DNA from: Streptomyces cinnamoneus
Lineage (GTDB): Bacteria > Actinomycetota > Actinomycetes > Streptomycetales > Streptomycetaceae
Direction: 5' to 3'
NCBI RefSeq assembly: GCF_014650495.1
Contig: NZ_BMVB01000015.1
Span: 1-64,000 of the forward strand
DNA length: 64,000 nucleotides
In this document: in pieces, positions 32,595 through 41,071 of the stretch
How positions within the stretch are numbered: the stretch's first letter is position 1
Layout of the letters: every line of letters begins with the position of its first letter
The notes under the pieces: generated by a model
Told to the model about the DNA's origin: nothing
Seen by the model: the letters and a program-made list of their open reading frames with translations, nothing else
Database searches by the model: none
Made by a program: the position numbers and the translations under genes

Positions 32595-32610
32595 TCCCCG
32601 CCCCGCGATC

Positions 32611-32644
32611 GGGGGCCCGGCCGCCGCGGGCGGCCGGGCCCCTT
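32611..32644 (+). terminator. Terminator after alkaline phosphatase
   Basis: A 14-bp perfect GC stem (32611-32624 with 32628-32641), a three-base loop and a short TTT. Confidence 0.8.
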
Positions 32645-32760
32645 TGCCGAATGCGCCAGTTATCGCGGCCGAACATTGGCGGATCACGCACCCGGCTCCG
32701 GCCCCGCAGCATCAACACTGAGAGGTCACGTCACCCGCCGCCGCGCAGGAGGAACCACCG

Positions 32761-33699
32761 ATGACCGGGTCCCGGGTCCTGGCCCTCGGCCACTACCAGC
32801 CCGCCAGGGCGCTCACCAACGACGACCTGGCCGCCATGGTCGACACCAGCGACGAGTGGATCCGCTCCCGCGTCGGCATCCGCACCCGCCGCATCGCCGG
32901 GCCGGACGAGAGCGTCGCCTCCATGGCCACCGAGGCCGCCGCGAAGGCCCTGGCGAACAGCGGCCTCGACCCCGCCGACATCGACCTCGTCCTCGTCGCG
33001 ACCTGCACCGCCGTCGACCGCAGCCCCAACACCGCGGCCCGCGTGGCCGCCGCCCTGGGACTGCCCTCCCCGGCCGTCATGGACGTCAACGTCGTCTGCG
33101 CCGGCTTCACCCACGCCCTGGCCAGCGCCGACCACGCCCTGCGCGCCGGAGCCGCCCGCAACGCCCTGGTGATCGGCGTGGAGAAGTTCACCGACGTCGC
33201 CGACTGGACCGACCGCACCACGTGCGTCCTGGTCGGCGACGGCGCCGGCGCGGCGGTGGTCACCGCCGCCGAGGAGCCGGGGATCGGCCCGGTCGTGTGG
33301 GGCTCGGTGCCGGAGATGGGACACGCGGTCCGCATCGAGGGCACCCCCTCCCGCTTCGCCCAGGAGGGCCAGTCCGTCTACCGCTGGGCCACGACCACGC
33401 TTCCGCCGATCGCCCGCCGGGTGTGCGAGCGCGCCGGGGTGCGGCCGGAGGACCTGGCGGCGGTCGTCCTCCACCAGGCCAACCTGCGGATCATCGAGCC
33501 GGTGGCGCGCAAGCTGGGCGCGACGAACGCGATCGTCGCCACCGACGTGACCGAGTCGGGCAACACCTCGGCGGCGAGCATCCCGCTGGCACTGTCGAAG
33601 CTGGTCGCCTCCGGCAGGGTGGAGCCCGGCGCCCCGATCCTGCTCTTCGGCTTCGGCGGCAACCTGTCCTACGCGGGACAGGTCATCCGCTGCCCCTGA
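32761..33699 (+). CDS. Beta-ketoacyl-ACP synthase III (FabH-like)
   Basis: A 312-residue thiolase-fold enzyme. The catalytic triad is complete: Cys113 in NVVCAGF, His in VLHQANLRI (about 240) and Asn in SGNTSAAS (about 270). KAS III condenses an acyl-CoA starter with malonyl-ACP. The gene stands alone, without fabD/acpP/fabF, so it is not the housekeeping fabH of the Streptomyces fab operon. It is probably an accessory priming enzyme or serves another acyl transfer. ATG 32761 follows a strong GCAGGAGGAA site. It converges on the glutaminase gene with only 7 bp between stops. Confidence 0.9.
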   Translation: MTGSRVLALGHYQPARALTNDDLAAMVDTSDEWIRSRVGIRTRRIAGPDESVASMATEAAAKALANSGLDPADIDLVLVATCTAVDRSPNTAARVAAALGLPSPAVMDVNVVCAGFTHALASADHALRAGAARNALVIGVEKFTDVADWTDRTTCVLVGDGAGAAVVTAAEEPGIGPVVWGSVPEMGHAVRIEGTPSRFAQEGQSVYRWATTTLPPIARRVCERAGVRPEDLAAVVLHQANLRIIEPVARKLGATNAIVATDVTESGNTSAASIPLALSKLVASGRVEPGAPILLFGFGGNLSYAGQVIRCP

Positions 33700-33706
33700 C
33701 CGGGGC

Positions 33707-34618
33707 TCAGAACACCGACCACCCGGTCAGCGACGTGAAGTGGTCCAGCGCCGCCACGCCCGCGACGGAGTTGCCGCGCGGGTCCAGGCCCGGGCTCCAC
33801 ACGCACAGCGTGCACCGGCCCGGTATCACGGCGACGATGCCGCCGCCCACGCCGCTCTTGCCCGGCAGCCCCACCCGGTAGGCGAAGTCGCCGGCCGCGT
33901 CGTAGGTCCCGCACGTCAGCATCACGGCGTTGATCTGCTTGGCCTCGCGCCGCGGCAGCAGGCGCGTCCCGTCCGCCCGCAGCCCGTGCCGCGCGAGGAA
34001 GCCGGCGGCCAGGGCGAGGTCCTTGCAGCTCATCTCGATGGAGCACTGCCAGAAGTAGTGCTCCAGCACGGTCGGCACGGGATTGTCGAGGTTGCCGTAG
34101 CTCGCCATGAAGTGGGCCAGGGCGGCGTTCCGGTCACCGTGCTCGGACTCCGACTTGGCGACGGCCGCATCGAACGAGACGTCCGGATTGCCGCTCTCGG
34201 CCCGCAGGAACTCCAGCATCGTGGTGCTCGCGTCACCGGTCAGCGTCTGCAGCCGGTCGGTGACGACCAGCGCGCCGGCGTTGATGAACGGGTTGCGCGG
34301 GATCCCGTGCTCGTATTCGAGCTGCACCAGCGAGTTGAAGGGGTTGCCGGACGGCTCCGTCCCGACCCGCTCCCAGATCCGGTCGCCGCCCTCGGCCAGC
34401 ACCAGGGCGAGGCCGAACGCCTTGGAGATGGACTGCACGGAGAAGGGCCGCTCCCAGTCGCCCACGCCGTACACGCCACCGTCGACGTCGGCGATGGCCA
34501 TCCCGAACTGCGCGACGTCCACCTCGGCGAGCGCCGGAATGTAGTCGGCCACCTGACCGCGACCGACCAGCGGCCGCGCGTAGGCGGCGACCTCTTCGAG
34601 TACGGCCTGGTAGTCCAC
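33707..34618 (-). CDS. glsA: Glutaminase A
   Basis: A 303-residue serine-dependent glutaminase that hydrolyses L-glutamine to glutamate and ammonia. The S-x-x-K catalytic motif is in FSVQSISKAF (Ser63, Lys66). Other family motifs are PALAEVD, EPSGNPFNS, NPFINAGA, the tyrosine-bearing A-S-Y-G-N-L-D and PGKSGVGGGI. I prefer GTG 34618, five bases from GGAG; ATG 34645 is in frame but has no ribosome-binding site. Divergent from the PLP-deaminase gene across about 60 bp. Confidence 0.92.
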   Translation of the reverse strand: MDYQAVLEEVAAYARPLVGRGQVADYIPALAEVDVAQFGMAIADVDGGVYGVGDWERPFSVQSISKAFGLALVLAEGGDRIWERVGTEPSGNPFNSLVQLEYEHGIPRNPFINAGALVVTDRLQTLTGDASTTMLEFLRAESGNPDVSFDAAVAKSESEHGDRNAALAHFMASYGNLDNPVPTVLEHYFWQCSIEMSCKDLALAAGFLARHGLRADGTRLLPRREAKQINAVMLTCGTYDAAGDFAYRVGLPGKSGVGGGIVAVIPGRCTLCVWSPGLDPRGNSVAGVAALDHFTSLTGWSVF

Positions 34619-34677
34619 TGCAGCTCCGTGCCTTCCTAGCGTCATTGCCGGCCGGGCAAGAGTACAAAATGGACGGT

Positions 34678-35613
34678 GTGACCAGCGACAATCCCCCCGG
34701 CACGATGGATCCCGCAGCGTTGCGGCCCCTGCTGCCGTCCCCGCTCGTGGAGGCGGCGGACGAGCGCTTCACCCGACGCGGCCTGCGACTGCTGCTCAAA
34801 CGGGACGACCTGATACATCCGGACCTGCCGGGCAACAAGTGGCGCAAGCTGGAGCCCAACCTGCGGGCGGCGGCGGCAGCCGGAGCGGACACCCTCCTCA
34901 CCTTCGGGGGCGCGTACTCCAACCACCTCCGGGCGACGGCGGCGGCGGGCCGCCTCCTGGGCTTCGACACCATCGGCATCGTGCGCGGCGAGGAGCTGGC
35001 GGACCGCCCGCTGAACCCGTCCCTGGCGAGCTGCGCGGCGGACGGCATGGAGCTGCGCTTCGTCTCCCGCGCGCTGTACCGCCGCAAGACGGAGCCGGAG
35101 GTGGTGACCACGCTGGTCCCCGAGGGCGCCTTCGTCATCCCTGAGGGCGGCAGCAACGCGGCGGCGGCGCAGGGGTGCACCCTGCTGGGCCGGGAGCTGC
35201 GCGGGATCGCGGACGTCGTGGGCGTGGCCTGCGGCACGGGCGGCACCCTGGCCGGCCTGACCGCGGGGCTGACCGAGGGACAGCGGGTGATCGGCTTCCC
35301 GGTGCTGAAGGGCGGCTTCCTGGGCGAGGAGATACTCCGCCTGCAGCAGGAGGCGTTCGGCGAGCGCCGGGGCGACTGGACGCTGGACGACCGCTTCCAC
35401 GGCGGCGGCTACGCGAAGACCTCCCCGGAGCTGGAGTCCTTCGCGGCGGACTTCGAGACCCGCCACGACCTCCCGCTGGAGCGGCTGTACGTGGCGAAGA
35501 TGCTGTACGGCCTGACGACGCTGGCGCTGGACGGCGCGTTCGCACCCGGCAGCACGGTGGTCGCCGTGATCACGGGAGGGGCCGGTGCGGGAGGGGCCCT
35601 GGCAGGGGCGTAA
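34678..35613 (+). CDS. PLP-dependent ACC deaminase / D-cysteine desulfhydrase family enzyme
   Basis: A roughly 311-residue fold-type II PLP enzyme. The PLP lysine is in LPGNKWRKLE, with the phosphate-binding motif C-G-T-G-G-T and the F-G-G-A-Y-S-N-H loop that positions the catalytic Ser-x-His. The family includes 1-aminocyclopropane-1-carboxylate deaminase and D-cysteine desulfhydrase; motifs do not separate them. No Shine-Dalgarno site is visible; GTG 34678 may be leaderless (TACAAA at 34663 is a possible -10), with ATG 34669 as alternative. Oddly, the last codons (G-G-A-G-A-G-G-A-L-A-G-A) and the stop lie inside the left arm of the 127-bp structured repeat, so the repeat supplies this protein's C terminus. 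Confidence 0.82.
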   Translation: MTSDNPPGTMDPAALRPLLPSPLVEAADERFTRRGLRLLLKRDDLIHPDLPGNKWRKLEPNLRAAAAAGADTLLTFGGAYSNHLRATAAAGRLLGFDTIGIVRGEELADRPLNPSLASCAADGMELRFVSRALYRRKTEPEVVTTLVPEGAFVIPEGGSNAAAAQGCTLLGRELRGIADVVGVACGTGGTLAGLTAGLTEGQRVIGFPVLKGGFLGEEILRLQQEAFGERRGDWTLDDRFHGGGYAKTSPELESFAADFETRHDLPLERLYVAKMLYGLTTLALDGAFAPGSTVVAVITGGAGAGGALAGA

Positions 35614-35704
35614 GGGTTATGTGCGGCGACGTGCCGGGTGAGCAAGCAGGTGACGGGGGCCGTAAATAATCCAGCCCCAGAAGGGCCCCTCCCGCACCGG
35701 CCCC
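35578..35704 (+). repeat. Structured repeat element, copy 2 (partner at 7286-7414)
   Basis: A 127-bp element with a perfect 22-bp outer inverted repeat beginning GGGGCCGGTGCGGGAGG. The interior repeats the motifs CTGGCAGGGGCGTAA and GCCGTAAATAAT with CAGCCCCAGAAGGG seen at 7.3 kb. The outer arms differ from copy 1 at many positions but remain fully complementary. It begins inside the 3' end of the PLP-enzyme gene and ends 74 bp before the stop of the convergent antiporter gene. Confidence 0.7.
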
Positions 35705-35777
35705 GCCCCGGACAACGAACCTCAGCCCCCACCCGCACCCGCACCGGCAGCACCGGCACCCGGCACCCGGCACCCGC

Positions 35778-37382
35778 CTACCCCGCACCCCCCTGCTCCC
35801 GATACGCGGCCGCCTCCTCCAGGTCCAGGCGCCGCAGCAGCGTCCGCAGCATCTCGTCGTCGATGCGCCGGGCGTCGCGCAGCGCCACGAACACCTCCCG
35901 CTCCGCCCCGATCACCTCCCGCGACAGGCGCCGGTAGGTGTCGTCCACCGACTCGCCCGTGCGCTCGTCCACCGTGCCCAGCCGCTCCCACACCGCGTTC
36001 CGCCGCCGTTCCAGCACCGCCCGCAGCCGGTCCGCGAGCGGCGACGGCAGCGCGTTGCGCTCGTCGGCCAGCAGCTCCTCCAGCCGCGCCTCGGCCGCCG
36101 CGGACGCCTCGCTCTGCGCCTGGGCCTCCGCGAGCGTGACCGCTCCCGCGTCCGGCTCCGGCAGCCGCAGCCGCCGGATGAGCGGCGGCAGCGTCAGCCC
36201 CTGCACCACCAGCGTGCCGATGACGGTCGTGAAGGTGAGGAAGAGGATCAGGTTGCGCGCCGGGAACGGCGCGCCACTGTGCGTCGTGGCCGGGATCGAG
36301 AAGGCGATCGCGAGCGAGACCACGCCCCGCATCCCGGCCCAGCCCACCACCACGGGCGCCTTCCAGGTGGTGTCGGGCTCCCGCTCGCGGATCCGCGCCG
36401 ACAGCAGCCGCGGCAGGAACGTGGCCGGGAAGACCCAGACGTACCGGACGACCACGACGGCGACGAACACGGCGAGCGCGTACCCGGCGACCTCCCCCGG
36501 CCCGTACGCCCCCAGCCCGCTCACCACCACCCGCAGCTGCAGGCCGATGAGGGCGAAGACGGCGGACTCCAGGACGAAGGCGACCACCTTCCAGACCGCC
36601 TCCTCCTGCAGCCGGGTGGCGAAGTCGACCTGCCAGGACCGGTGCCCGAGGTAGAGCGCGACGACCACGACGGCGAGCACGCCGGACGCCCCGACCTGCT
36701 CGGCGGCCGCGTAGGCGGCGAAGGGGATGAGGAGCGAGAGGGTGTTCTGCAGCAGCGGTTCGCGCAGGTGCGTGCGCAGCCAGTGGATCGGCACCATGAG
36801 GACCAGGCCCACGCCGATGCCGCCGAGGGACGCCACGGCGAACTCCCGGATGCCGGTCGCCCACGTGGCGCCCGCGCCGACGGCGGCGGCCAGGGCGACC
36901 CGGTAGGCGGTGATGGCCGTCGCGTCGTTCACCAGGGATTCGCCCTGCAGGATGGTGGTGATCCGCGAGGGCAGCCCCAGGCGCCGCGCGATGGCGGTGG
37001 CGGCCACGGCGTCCGGCGGCGCGACGACGGCGCCGAGGACCAGCGCGGCGGGGGCGGACAGGTCGGGCACCACGCGGTGGGCGACGTAGCCGACGGCCAG
37101 GGTGGCGAAGAGGACGTATCCGACGGACAGCAGCGCCACGGGCCGCACGTTGGCCCGCAGGTCGAGGTAGGAGCTGTCGAGGGCGGCGGTGTGCAGCAGG
37201 GGCGGCAGCAGCAGGGGCAGGACGACGTGGGGGTCGAGGGTGTAGTCGGGGACGCCGGGCACGTACGAGGCGAGGAGGCCGGCCGCGACGAGCAGCAGGG
37301 GCGCCGGCACGGGCGTGCGGCGGGCGGCGCCGGCGACCGCCGCGCCGCCCGCCACCAGGATCAGCAGAGGCATGACGTCCAT
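35778..37382 (-). CDS. Na+/H+ antiporter, CPA1 family
   Basis: A 534-residue transporter with about 12 membrane helices in the first 400 residues and a 130-residue helical cytoplasmic tail. CPA1 hallmarks are the P-P-D-A-V-A-A-T-A-I-A motif with the ion-binding Asp, Q-G-E-S-L-V-N-D-A-T-A and the W-A-G-M-R-G-V-V-S-L-A motif. It exchanges cytoplasmic Na+ or K+ for protons. ATG 37382 follows GTGGGGGACC. The gene is divergent from the UBP zinc-finger gene. Confidence 0.92.
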   Translation of the reverse strand: MDVMPLLILVAGGAAVAGAARRTPVPAPLLLVAAGLLASYVPGVPDYTLDPHVVLPLLLPPLLHTAALDSSYLDLRANVRPVALLSVGYVLFATLAVGYVAHRVVPDLSAPAALVLGAVVAPPDAVAATAIARRLGLPSRITTILQGESLVNDATAITAYRVALAAAVGAGATWATGIREFAVASLGGIGVGLVLMVPIHWLRTHLREPLLQNTLSLLIPFAAYAAAEQVGASGVLAVVVVALYLGHRSWQVDFATRLQEEAVWKVVAFVLESAVFALIGLQLRVVVSGLGAYGPGEVAGYALAVFVAVVVVRYVWVFPATFLPRLLSARIREREPDTTWKAPVVVGWAGMRGVVSLAIAFSIPATTHSGAPFPARNLILFLTFTTVIGTLVVQGLTLPPLIRRLRLPEPDAGAVTLAEAQAQSEASAAAEARLEELLADERNALPSPLADRLRAVLERRRNAVWERLGTVDERTGESVDDTYRRLSREVIGAEREVFVALRDARRIDDEMLRTLLRRLDLEEAAAYREQGGAG

Positions 37383-37427
37383 GCGGTCCCCCACTTGCTC
37401 GTCGTCGGGCGTTCTAACCTGGCAATC

Positions 37428-37688
37428 ATGATCGAGTGTTCTCATCTCGCGCAGCTGCCGCGCCCCGAGCCCGCGCCGCTGCACCCCACCTGTCCGGAGT
37501 GCGAGGCGGCGGGCAGCCACCCCGTCCAGCTGCGGCTGTGCCTGGAGTGCGGGCACGTGGGGTGCTGCGACTCCTCGCCGTACCGCCACGCGACGGCGCA
37601 CTTCGAGGAGACGGGTCACGCGGTGATGCGCAGCTACGAGCCGGGTCAGAGCTGGCGTTGGTGCTACGTCGACAAGCACATCGTCTGA
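37428..37688 (+). CDS. UBP-type zinc-finger protein
   Basis: An 86-residue protein built almost entirely of a ZnF-UBP domain: Cys/His ligands in C-S-H, C-P-E-C, C-L-E-C-G-H-V-G-C-C, H-A-T-A-H-F and E-T-G-H. In eukaryotes the fold binds ubiquitin C termini; the bacterial role is unknown. ATG 37428 lacks a ribosome-binding site and sits about 7 bp after a TAACCT -10-like hexamer, so it may be leaderless. Bacterial UBP proteins are often found beside antiporters, and the divergent neighbour here is a Na+/H+ antiporter, which suggests a shared function (inference). Confidence 0.85.
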   Translation: MIECSHLAQLPRPEPAPLHPTCPECEAAGSHPVQLRLCLECGHVGCCDSSPYRHATAHFEETGHAVMRSYEPGQSWRWCYVDKHIV

Positions 37689-38150
37689 GCGAGCGGGGGC
37701 GTGGGCGCCCGGACAACACCCGTGGGAGTAGCGGAGAGTGACGGAATCGGCGGCCCCGCAGGCGCTGCGGCCCGCCACGCCGTGCCGTGCCGCTCGGGGG
37801 CGCCGCACCGGCACGGCCGCGACACACACGCACAGTGAGCGACCGGCGGTGCGGGGGTCGCCGCTGATGTCGGAGGAAACGCCCGGGGGCTCTTGCGGCG
37901 CTCGCGCAGAGTGACGAAAATCCCCAACAGGCCGACTTCTCTTTCGATTTGAGACCGCAAGACCCTACCCACCTTCCGTACTCATGGGCTTACCATGAGT
38001 GACAGTCGTGGGCCTGCGGCGCGGAACCGCAGATCGCGATAGCGTCTCAGCCGGACCATGTGCCGCACCGGCCCGCTCCTCCTTCCCCCGAAGGCCGCGG
38101 GACCGGCGCTCCCGACAGCTCAATGAGCTTGTGCCACCTTGGAGGTGAGG
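37689..38150. promoter_or_regulatory. Long regulatory region upstream of the anti-sigma/sigH operon
   Basis: About 460 bp with no convincing gene. It contains four AGTGA pentamers on the plus strand (37737, 37834, 37910, 37999). In S. coelicolor the sigH region carries several promoters, one repressed by BldD, whose sites contain AGTGA and its complement. An AT-richer patch lies at 37915-37980 (GACGAAAATCCCC, CTTTCGATTTGAG). Specific promoters cannot be fixed by eye. Confidence 0.45.
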
Positions 38151-38567
38151 GTGTCCCCAATCGCAGGCGAGCCTGGGACGACCCAGGACTTCGTGGAAGT
38201 CCGGCTGCCCGCTGCGGGTGCCTACCTGTCGGTGCTGCGGACGGCGACAGCCGGCCTCGCGGCCCGCTTGGACTTCACCCTCGACGAGATCGAGGACTTG
38301 CGCATCGCCGTCGACGAGGCGTGCGCGATCCTGCTGCAACAGGCCGTTCCCGGCTCCGTGCTCAGCTGCGTCTTCCGGCTGGTGGGCGACGCCCTGCGGG
38401 TGACCGTCTCGGCGCCCACCACGGACGGCCGCGCTCCCGAGCGCGACACCTTCGCCTGGACGGTGCTCTCCGCGCTGGCCGGTGAGGTCGACTCCACCGT
38501 CGCGGACGACCGCACGGTCAGCATCAGCCTGCACAAGAAGCGCGGCGCCGGCCCCGGGCAGCCGTGA
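38151..38567 (+). CDS. prsH: Anti-sigma factor (RsbW/HATPase type), probable SigH antagonist
   Basis: A 138-residue GHKL-type anti-sigma factor. Motifs are V-E-V-R-L-P-A near the start, the N-box-like R-I-A-V-D-E-A-C-A-I-L-L-Q and a C-terminal S-I-S-L-H-K-K. Such proteins bind and inactivate sigma-B-type factors. The GTG at 38151 is placed five bases from GGAGG, giving a length close to the S. coelicolor counterpart (called PrsH or UshX; symbol from memory). It lies 16 bp upstream of the sigma-factor gene on the same strand, so the pair is co-transcribed. The N box has Asp-Glu rather than a classical Asn, a variation also seen in related actinobacterial proteins. Confidence 0.85.
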   Translation: MSPIAGEPGTTQDFVEVRLPAAGAYLSVLRTATAGLAARLDFTLDEIEDLRIAVDEACAILLQQAVPGSVLSCVFRLVGDALRVTVSAPTTDGRAPERDTFAWTVLSALAGEVDSTVADDRTVSISLHKKRGAGPGQP

Positions 38568-38583
38568 CGGAAGAGGGGGCTCC

Positions 38584-39543
38584 GTGAGTACTGCGTCATC
38601 GCGGGGAGTGCGTACCCCGGCCATCCCGCAGCAGCCTGCCCGGCCGCAACCGGAGGAGGTCCAGCCGGACGGACCGCCGCCGGAGGAGGGCCGGCCGGAA
38701 GAGGGCCGGGCGGGCGAGTCATCAGAGCGGGCGGACCACATGGATCAGCAGCGGCACCAGCACCGGCAGCGGCACGCGCATCCCGATCCGCACGACCGCA
38801 GCGGCGCCCGGGCCCTGTTCGTGGAGCTGCGCGCGCTGCCGGACGGCTCGCCGGAGCGGGCCGAGCTGCGCAACCACCTGGTGCGGATGCACCTGCCCCT
38901 GGTGGAGCACCTGGCGCGGCGGTTCCGCAACCGCGGCGAGCCGCTCGACGACCTGACCCAGGTCGCCACGATCGGCCTGATCAAGTCCGTGGACCGCTTC
39001 GACCCGGACCGCGGGGTCGAGTTCTCCACGTACGCGACGCCCACGGTCGTCGGCGAGATCAAGCGGCACTTCCGCGACAAGGGCTGGGCGGTGCGGGTGC
39101 CGCGCCGGCTCCAGGAGCTGCGGCTGGCGCTGACGACCGCCACGGCCGAGCTGTCCCAGCGGCACGGCCGGGCCCCCACGGTCCACGAGCTGGCCGAGCA
39201 CCTGGGCATCTCCGAGGAGGAGGTGCTGGAGGGGCTGGAGTCGGCCAACGCCTACAGCACGCTCTCGCTGGACGTGCCGGACACCGACGACGAGTCCCCG
39301 GCGGTCGCCGACACCCTCGGCGCCGAGGACGAGGCGCTGGAGGGCGTGGAGTACCGCGAGTCCCTCAAGCCGCTGCTGGAGGACCTGCCGCCGCGGGAGA
39401 AGAAGATCCTGCTGCTGCGTTTCTTCGGCAACATGACCCAGTCGCAGATCGCCCAGGAGGTGGGCATCTCCCAGATGCACGTCTCCCGGCTGCTGGCCCG
39501 CACGCTGGCCCAGCTCCGGGACCGGCTGCTGATCGAGGAGTGA
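38584..39543 (+). CDS. sigH: RNA polymerase sigma factor SigH (SigB/SigF/SigG group)
   Basis: A 319-residue sigma-70 group 3 factor. A non-conserved charged N-terminal segment of about 65 residues (Pro/Glu then His/Arg/Gln-rich) precedes region 2 (LVRMHLPLVEHLARRF, EPLDDLTQVATIGLIKSVDRF, VEFSTYATPTVVGEIKRHFRD), region 3 and region 4 (LPPREKKILLLRFFGNMTQSQIAQEVG). SigH directs osmotic-stress and differentiation genes in Streptomyces. Start GTG 38584 with GAAGAGGGGG upstream; alternative internal starts are possible, and several SigH isoforms are known in S. coelicolor. Controlled post-translationally by the anti-sigma factor encoded just upstream. Its stop is one base from the stop of the convergent membrane-protein gene. 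Confidence 0.92.
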   Translation: MSTASSRGVRTPAIPQQPARPQPEEVQPDGPPPEEGRPEEGRAGESSERADHMDQQRHQHRQRHAHPDPHDRSGARALFVELRALPDGSPERAELRNHLVRMHLPLVEHLARRFRNRGEPLDDLTQVATIGLIKSVDRFDPDRGVEFSTYATPTVVGEIKRHFRDKGWAVRVPRRLQELRLALTTATAELSQRHGRAPTVHELAEHLGISEEEVLEGLESANAYSTLSLDVPDTDDESPAVADTLGAEDEALEGVEYRESLKPLLEDLPPREKKILLLRFFGNMTQSQIAQEVGISQMHVSRLLARTLAQLRDRLLIEE

Positions 39544-39544
39544 G

Positions 39545-40021
39545 TCAGCTCTCGCGCGGGCCGATGCCGAGCGCCTCGGTCGCCGTGGGGTTCACCAGCA
39601 GGACGAGGGTGGCCACGGCGACCAGGGCGAGCGCCACGGCCCCCGCGACGAGCGCACCGCCGCCGTTGTAGAACGTCCAGGCCACCGGCAGCGCCATGAT
39701 CTGCGTGATCATGGCGGGGCCGCGGCTCCAGCGGCGGCGCAGCCACAGTCCGCGCGCGGCGGCCAGCGGCAGGGCGGCCAGGGCCAGCACGGTCAGCCCG
39801 CCCATCTCGGCCTGCTGGGGGCTGTCCGGCCGGCCCAGCAGGCCCATGACCAGCAGATAGATGCCCGAGAGGGCGAGTGCCAGGCCCTCGGCGGCGACCA
39901 GCGCGGCCGCGGCCGTCAGCCGGGCGGGCCGGGGGCCGGCGGGCTCGGGGGCGGCGCTCTGCGGGGCGCTCGGCGCGGCACCCTTCCGGGCGGATTTCGA
40001 GGCGGACTGCTTGCTGCTCAC
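39545..40021 (-). CDS. Small integral membrane protein
   Basis: A 158-residue protein with a Lys/Ser/Ala/Pro-rich cytoplasmic N terminus (about 35 residues) and four membrane helices (LTAAAALVAAEGLALALSG, LTVLALAALPLAAARGL, MITQIMALPVAWTF, V-A-G-A-V-A-L-A-L-V-A-V-A-T). No functional motif is recognised; a W-L-R-R-R-W-S-R-G-P loop is conserved in appearance. GTG 40021 is the likely start and may be leaderless (AGATACC upstream). It occupies the place of SCO5242 in the remembered gene order, between sigH and the lipid kinase gene. Confidence 0.78.
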   Translation of the reverse strand: MSSKQSASKSARKGAAPSAPQSAAPEPAGPRPARLTAAAALVAAEGLALALSGIYLLVMGLLGRPDSPQQAEMGGLTVLALAALPLAAARGLWLRRRWSRGPAMITQIMALPVAWTFYNGGGALVAGAVALALVAVATLVLLVNPTATEALGIGPRES

Positions 40022-40102
40022 CCTTGCAGGGTATCTGTCCGCAAACGTGCGGAGCCGGGCCTGGGATGGGTCGTGTACCGACAGGTAGGTAGGCTGGCGC
40101 GC

Positions 40103-41071
40103 ATGCGTGCGCTTCTCGTGGTCAATCCGTCGGCCACCACCACCAGTGCCCGTACTCGCGATGTCCTGGCGCACGCACTCGCGAGCGACCTCAAGCTGGA
40201 CGTCGCCACCACCGAGTACCGGGGCCACGCCCGCGACCTGGCGCGGCGGGCCGCCGAGAGCGGCAACATCGAGCTGGTGGTCGCCCTGGGCGGGGACGGC
40301 ACGGTCAACGAGGTGGTCAACGGCCTGCTGCACGCCGGGCCGGACCCGGAGGGCCTGCCGCGGCTGGCCGTGGTGCCGGGCGGCTCGACGAACGTCTTCG
40401 CCCGTGCGCTGGGCCTGCCCAACGACGTGGTCGAGGCGACGGGGGCCCTGCTGGACGCGCTGCGCGAGGGCTCCGAGCGCACGGTGGGCCTCGGCCTGGC
40501 AGCCGGCACGCCGGGCACGGACGACGAGGGCGCGCCGTCGCGCTGGTTCACCTTCTGCGCGGGCTTCGGGTTCGACGCGGGCGTCGTCGGCCGGGTGGAG
40601 CAGCAGCGCGAGCGCGGCAAGCGTTCGACGCACGCCCTGTACGTGCGACAGGCGATGCGCCAGTTCTTCGGAGAAACGAACCGCCGGAACGGCGCCATCA
40701 CCCTCGAACGACCGGGCGAGGAGCCACTCCGCAATCTCGTCATGTCGATAATCTGCAATACCGCCCCGTGGACCTACCTGGGGAACCGGCCGGTCTACGC
40801 GGCACCCGAGGCGTCCTTCGACACCGCCCTTGACGTGCTGGGATTCACCAAGCTGTCGACGCTGACCGCCGCCCGTTACGCGACCCAGCTGATGACCTCG
40901 ACGCCGGAGCGCGGCCCGCAGGGCAAACACGCTGTGTCACTGCATGACCAGACCTCTTTCACCTTGCATTCGCAGGCTCCCCTGCCGTTCCAGATGGACG
41001 GCGACCACCTGGGAGTGCGTACGAGCGTGACGTTCACAGGCGTACGCCGTGCACTGCGTGTGATTGTGTGA
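40103..41071 (+). CDS. Diacylglycerol kinase family lipid kinase
   Basis: A 322-residue DAGK_cat-family enzyme: N-terminal V-V-N-P-S-A, nucleotide-binding VVALGGDGTVNEVVNGL, P-G-G-S-T-N-V-F-A-R-A-L-G, then a beta-sandwich C-terminal domain ending in a substrate-binding region with Q-M-D-G-D-H-L-G. It phosphorylates diacylglycerol or a related lipid using ATP. ATG 40103 follows a TAGGTAGGCT stretch that could be a -10 for a near-leaderless transcript. Divergent from the small membrane protein gene. Confidence 0.9.
   Translation: MRALLVVNPSATTTSARTRDVLAHALASDLKLDVATTEYRGHARDLARRAAESGNIELVVALGGDGTVNEVVNGLLHAGPDPEGLPRLAVVPGGSTNVFARALGLPNDVVEATGALLDALREGSERTVGLGLAAGTPGTDDEGAPSRWFTFCAGFGFDAGVVGRVEQQRERGKRSTHALYVRQAMRQFFGETNRRNGAITLERPGEEPLRNLVMSIICNTAPWTYLGNRPVYAAPEASFDTALDVLGFTKLSTLTAARYATQLMTSTPERGPQGKHAVSLHDQTSFTLHSQAPLPFQMDGDHLGVRTSVTFTGVRRALRVIV

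Noticed and set aside
37383..37829. Upstream extension of the antiporter gene
   Set aside because: Extension overlaps the UBP zinc-finger gene and lacks membrane-protein character; ATG 37382 has a ribosome-binding site.
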